64,000 nt of DNA from Blepharisma stoltei (GCA_914767885.1 CAJZBQ010000028.1:620001-684000), one strand, 5' to 3'. Counted from the stretch's first letter, positions 22,242-34,117 are shown. Notes: a model not told the origin generated them from the sequence alone. Program-made: numbers and translations.

Positions 22242-23765
22242 ATGGAAATCACTATTACTGATCCTGATGATTACACACAAAGGCCAAGAATCTTTAGTCT
22301 TAATAGCATTGATACTAGGAAGTCCACGAATTCTTTAAATATTCATTTGCCTACCCCCTTAATAGGAAAAGAAGGTTTTTTCAAGAAAATTTGAGCTGCT
22401 AACTCCCCCCCCCCCCTCCGTGAGCGAACAAAACCATTAGAAAAATCGCCATTTTTTTGACAAAAACCCACCCTCCGTGAGTGTGAACAAAAATTTTTTT
22501 TAATAGAAAAAATTTTAATGGAAAAAAATTTTGATATATAAGTGATAATTAGTATAATGAAATCTAGAGCTAATTCTGTTTTAATTTTAAACAAAAATTG
22601 CGTTTTAAAACATAAATTTTGCAAATTAAATTAATATTTGCTTCCCAATTTTTGCAAATTAGGATTTTTTTTAATTTCGAAAAAAAAATTTTTTATAAAA
22701 TTTATATATAATTTTTTTTTTAAAAAAAAAATTAACCCCCCTCCGTGAGCGAACAAAATTTTTTTGTTCGCTCACGGAGGGGGGGGGGAGTAAGTAACTT
22801 TAAATAATTAATAATAATTTGCCTACCCCCAAAGGCAGCCTATCTAGCTACTCTCGGATTAGTTTATTTTCACCAAAAACACCAAAAACACCGAAATCAA
22901 CAAGAATCAAGTATAAGAATAAATCACATGGAAAAATAGATTTTCATACAAAAGAATTTTACGACAAAAACTTTTCACCTAAAAACGTCGATTCTGAAAT
23001 CATCAAAAGTGTTTTGGCCAAGACTTCTCATCCTACAACCGCCAATATTTTAGAAAAGAATCGACAAAAATTATATGAGAAACCTGCGCTGCCAAAAATC
23101 ATAAAGGACCATATTAAGCTTCCAAAACACCCAGTGGAGCCTTCTAAAACTATAGATGCTGATGGCTATTTAACTAAAATCCACAGCGCTGAAAGCTTAA
23201 AAAAGCTAAAATTTATGGTACGAGCAACAGAGTCAGATTTATCAGCAAAAATTGATGATTTAAAGAAATTAACAAAGGCTGATCTACAGGAGTTTAAAGA
23301 AATAAGGGCAAGAAGATGAAATCGCACGAAGTTCAGGGATTTTGAAAACGAATTAACTGGTAAAGAAATTTACAATATTTTGAAAAGACTGAAAAATCAA
23401 CTTACTCCCCCCCTTTCCGTGAGTGAACAAAACCATTAGAAAAATCGGCATTTTTTGCCCAAAAATCCATCCTCCGTATGAACAAAATTTTTTAATAGAA
23501 AAATTTTTTATGGAAAAAAAATTTGATATATAAGTGATAATTAGGATAATGAAATCTAGAGCTAATTCTGTTTAATTTTATAAATTAAATTAATATTTTG
23601 CTTCCAATTTTCGCGAATTAGGATTTTTTTAAATTTCGAAAAAATATTTTTTATGAAATTTAAATATAAATTGTTTAAAAACAAAAAATTAACCCCCCTC
23701 CGTGAGTGAACAAAATTTTTTTGTTCACTCACGGAGGGGGGGGAGTTAAAAAGTTTGTTTACTAG
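22242..23765 (+). CDS. hypothetical protein split by nested IES and a MITE
   Basis: The reading starts MEITITDPDDYTQRPRIF and passes HLP to TPKGSLSSYSRISLF after removal of a 472-bp IES. It continues to KEIRARRW (TGA Trp) NRTKFRDFENELTG and finishes NQLKKFVY after removal of a family A MITE, ending at TAG 23763-23765. The protein (about 225 aa) is basic, with KTPKTPKSTR and a helical C-terminal half. Not recognised. All joins are phase-consistent, which supports it as one gene. Confidence 0.6.
22354..22825. other. IES (472 bp) that contains a whole family A MITE
   Basis: Both flanks read TTTGCCTACCCCC: TA at 22352-22353 and 22824-22825. Removal joins NIHLP to TPKGSLSSYS in phase. Removing only the internal MITE leaves a stop two codons later, so the outer boundary is needed. 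Without the MITE the host IES would be about 80 bp. Confidence 0.75.
22402..22792. mobile_element. MITE family A copy 3 (391 bp), nested in an IES
   Basis: TA lies at 22400-22401 and 22791-22792. The left end carries CTCCGTGAGCGAACAAAA and a second direct copy about 70 bp in. The right end is the hairpin GTGAGCGAACAAAATTTTTTTGTTCGCTCAC type. The internal sequence matches other A copies (AATCTAGAGCTAATTCTG). Confidence 0.93.
23405..23748. mobile_element. MITE/IES family A copy 4 (344 bp)
   Basis: TA lies at 23403-23404 and 23747-23748. It has family A ends and internal sequence, with a ~35-bp internal deletion relative to longer copies. Removal joins NQL to KKFVY and TAG. Confidence 0.9.
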
Positions 23766-23811
23766 CTGTCGATATATAATTAAAAATCGTGTTTATATAA
23801 TCGCTTATTAA

Positions 23812-24616
23812 TTAACTCTGGGCTTTTTGTGTATACTTTGCTTTTCCAATATCAAATGGCAAATATCCGTGCTTATACATGTGTGCGATTTGTCTTCTCA
23901 TCGTCGCTATAAATAGCACAACAAAATAGATAACTAATATAGGCCAAAATACCATGATATCGAAAGCATCAATAAAAGTGCAAAATATAGCAGCCACAGT
24001 CCCAATTACAGTGCTTCGCCAAAAATTGAATTCTCCTAATTTCCTTATAAATGGTTTATACTCATCTGATTCTCGTATCGGCAGCACTGGATTATCAAAA
24101 TCCTCGTCTTCCATATCTGAGCTTATCGGAGTCAAGAATCCTAACTCTTCGTCCTTGTCAAAAGACAGTATATAAAAAATCTATTAGCTTATAAAGTAAT
24201 TTTATAAAAAAAATTTCTACGCCGTAAACGATAAGATATAGAGTATGCAACATATTAGCATGCTAAAATAATTGTTTAGGAGTGAACATATATTAATATC
24301 TCTTATATTAATTATTAATGATAGGCACGAGTTCATGCTTGACCATAAAAATCGTTCGGTCAAGGATGGTTGATTTTCAGAGAACTCTATCAAGGATAGG
24401 AGAGAGTAAGAACAAATTGAGTATAAAAATAGCCAAACAATAAGAAACTACATAATAGCCTATATAAATGATACCTCCTCTTACGACAACTCTCAGTGTG
24501 TATAAAAAAAGAAGAGAAACAGCGAAGATTCACCTTTTCCCAATATGAGGAATCGCTTTGTCTCGATAAGTTTGCAGGCGCTGCCAGAGTTTATGTTTGA
24601 GACCTGAGTTTTCCAT
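23812..24616 (-). CDS. RER1: RER1 (ER retention/retrieval receptor)
   Basis: This is a four-span Golgi protein that returns ER membrane proteins via COPI vesicles. The N-terminal half (ATG 24616) reads ENSGLKHKLWQRLQTYRDKA, then GKRW (TGA) IFAVSLLFFLYTLRVV and NLFLLSLSP. After IES removal it continues ILSFDKDEELGFLTP, the acidic linker, then EYKPFIRKLGEFNFWRST, TFIDAFDIMVFWPILVIYF and RQIAHMYKHGYLPFDIGK, all RER1 hallmarks. The size is normal, about 190 aa. The downstream gene ends 46 bp away, convergently. Confidence 0.92.
24173..24398. mobile_element. IES, 226 bp, in RER1; decayed family B MITE
   Basis: The TA copies are 24171-24172 and 24397-24398, in codon positions 3-1. Removal gives LLSLSPILSFDKDEELG. 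Its right part has two direct copies of a tcaaggat motif (atcgttcggtcaaggatgg and ctatcaaggatagg), the layout of the two-motif end of family B. It is shorter and the C/G runs are gone, so it looks like an old, eroded copy. Confidence 0.78.
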
Positions 24617-24657
24617 ATATAAACTTATAAGTTAATTAGCTAAATTTGTTGTTAAGG

Positions 24658-26768
24658 TTACTTATGGCGTAATCTCTGCATGACTGCTCTCATGTATTCT
24701 CTTTTGCGCATGCCTCTTCTGTGAGTTCCAACCCTTCTCTTTGCAACTTTGAGGGCTTTCTTTTCATCTTTGGAGCTGCCAGCCTGTAAAAGTTCAAGAA
24801 TTTTTCTTTCATAAGGTGCAAACCCAGTGACATCTCTGATCACAGCTCTTACGGTCTCAGTGCGTTTGCTGAGCTTCCCTTTTCTGGGGTGACCCCGAAA
24901 AAAACCCTGATGGGTTTTTCAGTGTATACTTCCAAACGGTGAATTTAATGGAAAAGTTTTTTCCTGGAAAAATCCGGGAAAAAACCCAAATGTTTTTTTT
25001 TTCAAGCATACCTGAAAAAAACTCAAGGGGTTTTTAGGTACCTATTTCCCCCTGAAAAAAACCCCTTACCTTTAAAAATGATATATATAAAAATTTATCG
25101 ATAAATAAATAAAGAGATATCCACAGAAATCTATAAATAAATAGAGCTGACAATGCTTAATTTAATGTATTATAACCAAAACAAAATAAGTAAATTAATA
25201 ACATAGTATGCGATCAAATTTGTGAAAAGTACTATCTTTTTTTTTTTTTAAAAAATTCCCTGAAAAAACCCTAATAAATTTTTTTAAACTGATATGCTTG
25301 TGCAAGACATAGTGTTCAAATGTGTTCCCAATGCACACATAAGATGGTTCAAGCCAATTAAAATGATATTTTCTAGCTCAACGACTTAAAATTCATAACG
25401 AGGCATATTGCTTATGTAAGTCTAAAAAACTAAAAAGAATGGAGGAAAAAACCCATTAACCAAAATTTTGGTTTTTTTTTTTATGGAAAAAACCCTGAAG
25501 AAATTTTTTTTAAAAAAACAATCCAGGAAAAAACCCCTTACTCCCCCCCACCATCCTTGATCGAACGACTCGCCATCGTTCGATCAAGGATGGGGGTTAA
25601 AAAAAAATTTATATATAAAAATAAAATATATATATATTTTTTTATTTACTTTTAAATAAGAGGGTTAAGGGCATTTAATAATTATTTTTACAGCAAAAAA
25701 TTTAATTAATTTCATAAAAATACCAATTTTTAATATTTTTGATTTATTAGTTACCCCTTTAAACTGTATAAATTTTAATTTGTTCCTTATTAAATTAATT
25801 TTTTTTTTTTAAAATTTTAAAGATCTCTATTTTATTAGATTATTAATTTTTTAAGCCTAGATTGATGACTAAATCACTTCGGATAGTTGATTTCGAAGCT
25901 TTCTGTCGTCTCAAAGTCCCTGAAAACAACTTCATTAGGTGCATCTTCCCAAGCTTTTGATAACTAATATATATTTTTATATATATAAAAGTTGCATGAT
26001 ATGAAAATCGTTCGATCAAGGATGGGGGGTTAATTTCTCCAATTTTTAGGAATTTTTACAGTCAATCGTTCGATCAAGGATGGGGGGAGTTAGCTAAAAT
26101 TTTGGGGTTTTTTCCTCCATTCTTTTTAGTTTTTTAGACTTACATAAGCAATATGCCTCGTTATGAATTTTAAGTCGTTGAGCTAGAAAATATCATTTTA
26201 ATTGGCTTGACCCATCTTATGTGTGCATTGGGAACACATTTGAACACTATGTCTTGTACAAGCATATCAGTTTAAAAAAATTATTAGGTTTTTTCAGGGA
26301 ATGTTTTAAAAAAAAAAAAAAAATAGTACTTTTCACAAATTTGATCGCATACTATGTTATTAATTTACTTATTTTGTTTTGGTTATAATACATTAAATTA
26401 AGCATTGTCAGCTCTATTTATTTATAGATTTCTGTGGATATCTCTTTATTTATTATCGATAAATTTTTATATATCATTTTTAAAGGTAAGGGGTTTTTTT
26501 CAGGGAAAATAGGTACCAAAAAAACCCCTTGAGTTTTTTTTCAGGTATGCTTGGAAAAAAACCATTTGGGTTTTTTCCCGGATTTTTCCAGGAAAAAACT
26601 TTTCCATAAAATCGCCGTTTGGAAGTATACACTGAAAAACCCATCAGGGTTTTTTTCGGGGTCACCCCCTTTTCTGTTAGAAGGTCTTGCCTTTTTCTCA
26701 AGTTTCGTCACAACATGACCTTTGGTGAGTTGCTTAGCCTTCTTAGCTGCCTTTCCAGGTTTAGCCAT
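24658..26768 (-). CDS. ribosomal protein eL36, interrupted by a 1.8-kb element
   Basis: The N-terminal part (26668-26768) reads MAKPGKAAKKAKQLTKGHV, then VTKLEKKARPSNRKG. The rest (24658-24886) reads KLSKRTETVRAVIRDVTGFAPYERKILELL and ends REYMRAVMQRLRHK. Together these make a complete, normal-length eL36 (about 105 aa) with its hallmark GFAPYER and RVGTHRR motifs. The join uses one copy of a 9-bp direct repeat (ccttttctg on the plus strand) and matches eL36 from other eukaryotes without gap. This is an essential large-subunit protein, so the insert must be removed or a second intact copy must exist. Confidence 0.93.
24887..26667. mobile_element. long-TIR foldback element with 9-bp target duplication (element C)
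   Basis: The ends are GGGTGACCCCGAAA and its exact complement. The left arm (24887 to about 25470) and right arm (about 26097-26667) are near-perfect inverted repeats of ~570 bp. They are flanked by ccttttctg at 24878-24886 and 26668-26676. The middle is occupied by a family B MITE. No transposase frame is present; the short frames in the arms are repetitive (KNPDGFF-like). TSD length 9 and long TIRs resemble Mutator-like elements, but that is only a length argument. Confidence 0.88.
25541..26092. mobile_element. MITE family B copy 1 (552 bp), nested in element C
   Basis: TA lies at 25539-25540 and 26091-26092. The left hairpin end carries ATCCTTGATCGAACGA and its complement, then GGGGGTTAA. 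The right end has two direct copies of CGTTCGATCAAGGATGGGG about 55 bp apart. The internal block with gattgatgactaaatcacttcgg is shared with copies 2 and 3. It sits at the centre of the element C foldback. Confidence 0.93.
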
Positions 26769-26978
26769 TATATATAATATCCTGACCTTTCATTTCTATT
26801 AACACAACTAATTCCAAAAATACTTATATTTTTATCTCGTTATGATTTATATCACTTTTTAAGCAATTTTTGTATAAATAAAAGGAGTTCGTTCTTATTT
26901 TGTGTAGAAAATAGGGTTTTATAGTGCTAATTAGCATTAAAATTGTGTAATTTTAGATAATTCAAATTTAAAGAATTA

Positions 26979-27667
<689 letters not shown>

Positions 27668-27729
27668 TTATAAGACACTGAATTTTTTGTTACAAATAAA
27701 GGATTATTTATTAAGCAACCATGTGGAGA

Positions 27730-28320
27730 TTAAAAATTATCATTTTTTGGATGCAGGCGCTTTGGAGGAAGCATAGGTTCATCTAGTGAAATCCGTTTCC
27801 TTTTTAGACTGCTGAAACTCACTGTTTCTAGTGCGCTAGGCAAAGAATATTTTTTTGAAAATGAAGTTCTTTGGCTTGCAGATGGTGTTACCCCATATGA
27901 ACTTCTTGAAAGCATTGAAAGTTTTCTCCCTTCATATAAGAACTCTCTGTTTTCCTTGCTGCAGTCTGGAGTTGGGCCTTTGCTCGTTAAATATGCACTA
28001 TCCTTGCTGCATTGTGAGAAGTCTTTTCTTTTTTCTTTGTAAGCGGTTGATCCTGTCTCGTGGTATTCTTTAATTTCTTTGGAATCTTCTATAAATTTAA
28101 CAGGCTTTTTTATACTCCTGCTTAAACTTTGCCGCATTCCTGATGGAGTTTTTGCCCTGGCTTTAAGCTTTTCTGTATCAGCATTTCCAGATAGAAAAAA
28201 CCTCCTTTGTGACTGTGTTTCTTTGCGTTTCTTGGACAGTTTAAAAATAATTTCTTCATTTCTTTTGGCCAATTCTTTGTCTCTACCTTTTTCTTTAATA
28301 GTAAATCTGCTAACTGGCAT
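27730..28320 (-). CDS. hypothetical basic Ser-rich protein
   Basis: Not recognised. The single frame gives 196 aa: a Lys/Glu helix at the N-terminus (EKGRDKELAKRNEEIIFKL) and then low-complexity Ser/Lys/Arg sequence with TP and SS sites (KARAKTPSGMRQSLSRS). It ends with LKRKRISLDEPMLPPKR, a possible nuclear localisation patch. It lies between two well-supported genes and has no IES or TGA. Likely a real, disordered protein. Confidence 0.55.
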   Translation of the reverse strand: MPVSRFTIKEKGRDKELAKRNEEIIFKLSKKRKETQSQRRFFLSGNADTEKLKARAKTPSGMRQSLSRSIKKPVKFIEDSKEIKEYHETGSTAYKEKRKDFSQCSKDSAYLTSKGPTPDCSKENREFLYEGRKLSMLSRSSYGVTPSASQRTSFSKKYSLPSALETVSFSSLKRKRISLDEPMLPPKRLHPKNDNF

Positions 28321-28564
28321 TTTGAATTTAATTATGTCATATCCCGCTATATGAGATCTGACATTACCTATTTCTGAAGAAAATGGGATATATAATATTG
28401 TTATTCAATTTTATGCATTTTTGGAAAATATTTTTAATTTTTTTAATAAAAACTAGGCTAAATTCTGTAAAAATAAATTATTGGAAATTTGGGAAATGGG
28501 GAAAACTGTGCAAATAAATATATGATATTTAGATATTAGTGCATTTTTTATAATAAATATTAGC

Positions 28565-29116
28565 ATGATCAAAATATTTGGACCAAAAGCTTCTAAGCGT
28601 GACGAAGAAGAAAAGAAAGAAGAAGGAGGAGCCAGACGCAGAACCGCTGGTGAAATCCGACTTCAAAAAGAGCTGGGCGAGCTAGATCTCCCAAGAAACG
28701 TAAGAATTACTTTCCCTAATGACAATGACATTATGAATTTCGTTATTGACTTGACTGTTGACGACAATACTTCACTTTGGTATGGAGCTTCTTATAATTT
28801 TACCTTTACAGTCCCAATCGCTTACCCTCATGAGCCGCCACGTGTCCATTGCAACACAAAGATTTATCACCCAAATATTGACCTTAGAGGGAATGTTTGT
28901 CTGAATATTTTGAGGGGCGACTGAAAGCCAGTTCTTTGCATTAGTGCTGTCATTTTGGGGCTTAATTTCTTGTTTTTAGAGCCAAATCCGAATGACCCAT
29001 TGAATCAGCAAGCAGCAGAGTTGATGAGAAATAATATTGAGAGATTTAATGATAATGTAAGAAGATCATTAAGAGGAGGAGCAGTTGATGGAGAGCAGTA
29101 CCCAAGACTTCTATAG
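28565..29116 (+). CDS. NEDD8-conjugating enzyme UBC12 (UBE2M-like)
   Basis: This E2 enzyme transfers NEDD8 to cullins. The start MIKIFGPKASKRDEEEKK resembles the UBC12 N-terminal tail that docks on the NEDD8 E1. The core has RITFPNDNDIMNFVI and PHEPPRVHCNTKIYHPNIDLRGNVCLNIL with catalytic Cys in VCLNIL, then RGDW (TGA Trp) KPVLCISAVILGLNFLF and EPNPNDPLNQQAAELM. The C-terminus QRSMRGG-equivalent reads VRRSLRGGAVDGEQY. Length about 183 aa, as usual. It ends at TAG. Confidence 0.93.
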
Positions 29117-29728
29117 ATAAGCTAATCTTTTTAGTATTTATGATAGCATAAGAATAATAATAATCCCATAAGTTTATTGAAGTTGAATTAAGATTGATAG
29201 TAAATATTGGAAATATGCGTGGTTTATGATTTGTAGAACACTGAGCAAGAAATTCTATTAATAGAATTATAGGAAAAATATTTATGTTTTTTGTTTTAGT
29301 ATTTTGCTTAAGTCTAAATAATTATTATGAGACCAATCACCTTTAGAAAATTTAATTTTGCAAGAAATCTTGGATATACTTATTCATACTTATTTTAAAA
29401 TTTTAAGAATTCTATTAATAGTCTGAATAAATAAAAAAAAGTGCAGCTGTTTATAAGCAGAAGTTCTAGAAGTCTTGATAAATTGAAATTTTAAGCATTG
29501 AATTAAGTTGTTCACTTATAATAATATATAAGGGTTATCTTTACTACTGAAATTTTTCAAGGAACCCAAAAACATAAAAAAATACCCGAAGAAAAGTAGC
29601 ACTACCAAATATTCCTATGATATAGCACAGAGCCAAAAATTCTGACAAATCTAATTAATCATCGATTTATTAGTCCCATATTTTTTGTATATCATAATTA
29701 TTTAGGCATTAATCATACACTTATAATT
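29117..29728. other. intergenic region, no gene seen
   Basis: AT-rich spacer between UBC12 and copine. Two short copies of attctattaatag occur (about 29252 and 29408) but nothing larger. No frame or RNA is supported. Confidence 0.4.
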
Positions 29729-31387
29729 ATGGATCAAAAATTAAGCACTAGAGTCCAACTATTCATAAGTGGAAGAAATCTTAAAGATCTTGACGTATGG
29801 AGTAAAAGTGACCCAATCTGCATAGTTTCAATGCATGATAGCAACAATTCTTCCCCTATAGAGGTAGGCAGGACAGAATTAATTCAAAACAATCTCAACC
29901 CAAATTGGACCACTTCAATTCCATTGGACTACTATTTTGAAGTGCAGCAACACCTAACATTTACTATATATGATAGTGATGGCAGTTCATATGAGCATAT
30001 TGGAAGTTTTGAAACCACTCTTGGATATCTCGTAGGCAAAGGTACAGCTGTAGAAGATTTACATGGAAAGCATAAGCATCATCATCGTAACGAGAAACCT
30101 ACAGGAAAAATTATTATTAGAGCTGAAGAAGTTAAATTTTCAAGAGATGTGGTATTTTTCCAATTTTGTGCACATCACGTTGACAAAATGGACACATTTG
30201 GGAAAAGTGACCCATATCTTCATATATATAGAATGAGAGATGATGGACAATGGATAAAGGTCTACTCTACTGAGGTCATCAAAAAAACTTTAGATCCTAT
30301 ATGAAAACCTTTTGAAATTTCAAGCGAAAAGCTATGTGCAGGAGATGAGAATAAACCTCTAAGAATTGAGTGCTGGGACTGGGATAGCAACTCTTCAGAT
30401 GACTTAATAGGGCAGTGCAATACTACACTTGCTGACCTGCTTCAGCCACATTTTCAGATAGATATAATTAATCCTAAAAAACAAGCCAAAAAGAAATACA
30501 AAAATTCAGGAGTTTTAGAAGTTTTGCAGGTCGCAAAAAAGAAAGTATATTCTTTTATTGACTATTTGAGAGGTGGGACTCAGTTTACGATGATGGTTGC
30601 AATTGATTTTACAGGCAGCAATGGGGACTATACCATGCCGAATTCACTGCATTATTTAAGCAATACAAATCAAAATGAATATGAAAGAGCTATATGGGCT
30701 GTTGGAAGCATTCTTGACAATTATGATATGAGCAAAATGTACCCAGTTTTCGGCTTTGGAGGAAAACCTGAATGGATTGGGCATGTAGATCACTGCTTTC
30801 CTCTTAATGGAAATCCTCAGAACCCCTTTATACTTAGCGTCCAAGGGATTGTTCAAGCTTACCACCAGGCCCTTCCACGAGTCCAACTCTCAGGTCCTAC
30901 CCTTTTCCAGCACGTCATAAGAAATGCAATGAATATTGCTCAAATGACTCCTCCAGGACAATTTTACCATGTATTACTACTTATGACAGATGGAGAAATC
31001 CACGATATGGATATCACGTTATCCCTTGTGGTCCAAGCTTCTGCATTACCTTTAAGTATCATAATTGTTGGCCTTGGCAATGAAGATTTCAGAAACATGG
31101 AAATTCTTGACTCTGATACTGGGCTTCTTAGAGATCGTGAAGGAAGACAAGCTTCAAGAGATATTGTCCAGTTTGTGCCTTTTAGAAAGTATGGTGGCAA
31201 TCCTCACTTGCTTGCTCAAGAAGTCCTTGCTGAGATACCTAAGCAGATTACGGATTATATGCAAAGGATTGGGCATGTTCCTATTCTGCCTGAAGAAATG
31301 CCGCTAGAAATGATGATGCCAATTTCTTCCACTCCTCCGCCTCCACCTCCTCCAGAAGGTAGCGCTCCTTCTATAGAGGAATCTTAG
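29729..31387 (+). CDS. copine
   Basis: This is a calcium-dependent phospholipid-binding protein. Two C2 domains: the first contains LFISGRNLKDLDVWSKSDP, the second FCAHHVDKMDTFGKSDPYL, then LDPIW (TGA) KPFEIS and WDWDSNSSDDLIG with the Asp cluster of a C2 loop. The C-terminal copine A domain follows: YLRGGTQFTMMVAIDFTGSN, GFGGKP, LLLMTDGEIHDM and AIIIVGLGNEDF-like text. The end is a poly-Pro tail (TPPPPPPPEGS). One continuous frame of 552 aa, typical length, no IES. Confidence 0.95.
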
Positions 31388-31602
31388 TTTAATTTTCTTA
31401 TAGCCTATCAATATAAATTTGTACATTAATCTGCTAGTAATGGAATATACCTACTTATATATATAAGGATATATCAAATCATTTTAAGAAACTACATCTT
31501 CGCATGCCAAAAGAAACTTGGCAATTAGAAAAATTTTAAATTTATCATATAAACCTCTAAAAAATAGCAAAAATCCATGAAATCGGTCTGTTTATTGATA
31601 AG

Positions 31603-31806
31603 TTACTTCAATCTTCTAGCTTCTCTTTCACTTTCCAACAAAGCAAGCATATCTCCTTCTTTAACAGGGCCTTTTACATTTCTCACAAGGGTTCTCCCAC
31701 TTTCATCACCATGAAGAACAACACGGACTTGTGTAATTCCACCTCGTGATCCTGTCCTTCCAAGTAATTTTTGTACGGTGGCAAGAATGTGAGTTTGTTC
31801 TTCCAT
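31603..31806 (-). CDS. ribosomal protein eS28
   Basis: A 67-aa small-subunit protein: [19 protein letters not shown], then [29 protein letters not shown], the complete eS28 signature from the variable N-terminus to the conserved end. No introns or IESs. eS28 sits near the mRNA exit channel of the 40S subunit. Confidence 0.96.
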   Translation of the reverse strand: MEEQTHILATVQKLLGRTGSRGGITQVRVVLHGDESGRTLVRNVKGPVKEGDMLALLESEREARRLK

Positions 31807-31893
31807 TATTTATTAACTACCCATTAATCTCATTTCTGACTTTAAACAATATAAAAGGTATAGGAAATTATTTATTAGTTAATTTCTTAGTGT

Positions 31894-32409
31894 TTATGTG
31901 CAAAAAGATCTCCTGATTTTGGCTGGGACTTTATCAATAGGTGTTTCTTGAAAAGTGATATCAGGATCTGGCTTATGCTTTCCATAAGGTGATCGAGGGA
32001 ACAAAGGCACTTTCATTGTAGTGACTGACACTGATTTCTGTCGATTGACAAGATCAATTTTTAATGAATCTTTCAATATTTTGTAAGGAATCGCAAAGCG
32101 GAACAGCTTTGAGCTGTGGTTCGAGCTTTGGTCAAATGTAGAGCCATGCCGTGGCGGATTGATCGTATTTTTTATTAAGTTTACGGTCATCAGATATGGA
32201 GAGATTTTGTTTTTTATTGAAGGCAATTTCATAGCTTTTTGGGGTTTATTGGCAGTAATTTCTTGGGAAGCTGATTTCGTATGGCTTATTAATTGTTTTT
32301 GGGGCTGTTTAGGCATCCGCTTGCGTTTTCAGGTTTGAGCTTGTAGAATATTTTCAATATCGCTTGAACTTTGAGTCGGCTGTTCTTGATTAGCAGTTTT
32401 CATTTCCAT
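31894..32409 (-). CDS. hypothetical basic protein
   Basis: With TGA as Trp (at about 32330, giving QTWKRKRMPKQPQKQ) the frame extends upstream to an ATG at 32409, making about 171 aa. The sequence is basic and Ser/Pro/Lys-rich (NKPQKAMKLPSIKNKISPY, FPRSPYGKHKPDPD). No domain is recognised. Likely a disordered cytoskeletal or nuclear protein by composition only. Confidence 0.5.
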
Positions 32410-32885
32410 TTTAGAAAGAAAGTTGCAACTTTGATGTCCAAAAATATTTAATATATTACAAATGTGAAAATCAAAAAGTTAACTTACCCCTTCATCAGAC
32501 GGACTAATTTTTGCTTGCTCTACAAGTTTTGATTTCTTTTTATTTCAAAAATTTATTATATGCCTCAAATGGAATTAAATACTAATTTATTTTATTAAAA
32601 TTACCTATGGTATCAATATCTACATCTGAGAGTTTTAGCTTTTTAGTTTTATTTAAAATGTTTTTGAAAATCAAAATAATTAATATACTATGGCAAATAA
32701 AAGTTTATTATTCAGGGTTATCATTTTTATAAATTAGGATTTTTTTTCCAATATGTTTTTAAACTCCCCCCTTTATTTTTTTGTTCCGATTTCGAGGAAA
32801 ATTTTGAAAACATAAATAGATATAAATAAATTGAATGCAATATTTTTAATTTAATTGTTTTATTTCAAACTTAAATTTAATTAGC

Positions 32886-33395
32886 AGATGGGTGCTAGAC
32901 ATATTGGTTACGCAGTCACCAATAACCCTTAATACAAAGGGTTCATCTGCTGTGCGACATTCCCTGTCAGACATATGATCGGTTGAGATAGCTCCTCGGC
33001 AAGAAAAGCATCATCATCACCACCTTGCTCCTTCTCCAACCTCTGATGCCATGGGATACCTGGAGTCTTGTGCACGAAGAGCGTCTCCTCCTTGCCTTAT
33101 AGGCTTCAGTGTTGGGTGTGCAGACTATGGACTTCTACGGTGCTGCATCGATCGATTTGGTGAGTAGTTTGATCCAGGAAAAACCCGGAGTCTAAGAGTG
33201 CTGAGTGCCTGCTCTCAGCAGGTACAGTAAAAAAAACCTTAATCTCTTGGCTTAGGCAAAGTCCGTGATATCACGGTTCCATCATTGCTAAGTTAACTCT
33301 TTCCAACCATAGGAACTAAACCCATATCAGAACTGAGAGTCGACTGATTTCTCCAAGAGGTCGGGTGCAGTTAGGTCACCATTTTTATGTATACG
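32886..33395. other. GC-richer non-coding island 1
   Basis: About 510 bp of clearly higher GC than its surroundings, without a useful frame in any direction. It contains several local hairpins (AGCAGATG pairs with CATCTGCT; CCTGCTCTCAGCAGG; AACCCTTAATACAAAGGGTT). It could be a structured RNA gene or a decayed RNA-derived retroelement. I do not recognise it. Confidence 0.4.
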
Positions 33396-34117
33396 ATTCA
33401 GTCTGTCAATGTTGTTTACTTTTATCCTATTTGCACTTTCTCTATTAGCTTGGTTCAAAACTATATATATAAAAATTAATATTTTCATGTATTTTCTAAT
33501 TTAAAAAGGGTGGCTAATATATCAAAAAATTGACAGTTTTTACAATATTTTGTTATATTATAAAAAAGGAGAGTAAGAAAAAGAAGAGATTCAGCAGCTT
33601 TAGTTAATTATGAATAAATTCAGAAGTTCAGAGATAATTTATAAGAAGCATCTCTATTTATCTTTGTATTTAGGCTATGCGACTTTATATATGGTGTAAT
33701 TAATAATTGCCATCTGCTGAAAGTCAACCCACACAAACTCGAATGAGAAGGTTATCAATTATATGAAGACTGCATTATAAAAGAAAAAGACCTGCATATG
33801 TAATAAATTAATTGCATGCTTTGGATAGCCTGAAATTATTATATTGAAGTTAACAACTTTAAAGCCAATAGCACTTATTTTGCATCGTAGCATAAATTCT
33901 TGAATTCAAAAGCTATAATATTATATAATAGCAATAGCTTTTCACAGTATAAATAAGCTTGAGTCTTTAAGTTTGCGCTGCCTCAACAATTTTTTGAATT
34001 TTTGCTTGAATTCTATTATTTTTTTACAAAAGCGATATTTAGATCAATATCAATATATACCTCAAATGGATTTCAAAATATTAAATTAATCTTTTCATAA
34101 TATATAATAAATTGGTC

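Noticed and set aside
26480-26768. Frames with KNPDGFF/KKPKGFF-like repeats
   Set aside because: They are read from the TIR of element C and change frame with its poly-purine runs; only the eL36 N-terminus is real.
28565-29116. UBC12, copine and others as pseudogenes with in-frame TGA stops
   Set aside because: Every such TGA aligns with a conserved or permissible Trp and frames continue with full conservation afterwards.
32886-33395. RNase P or telomerase RNA gene in island 1
   Set aside because: A few words (caaagtccg, tacagtaa) recall conserved RNase P elements, but order and pairing do not fit; it needs a covariance-model search.
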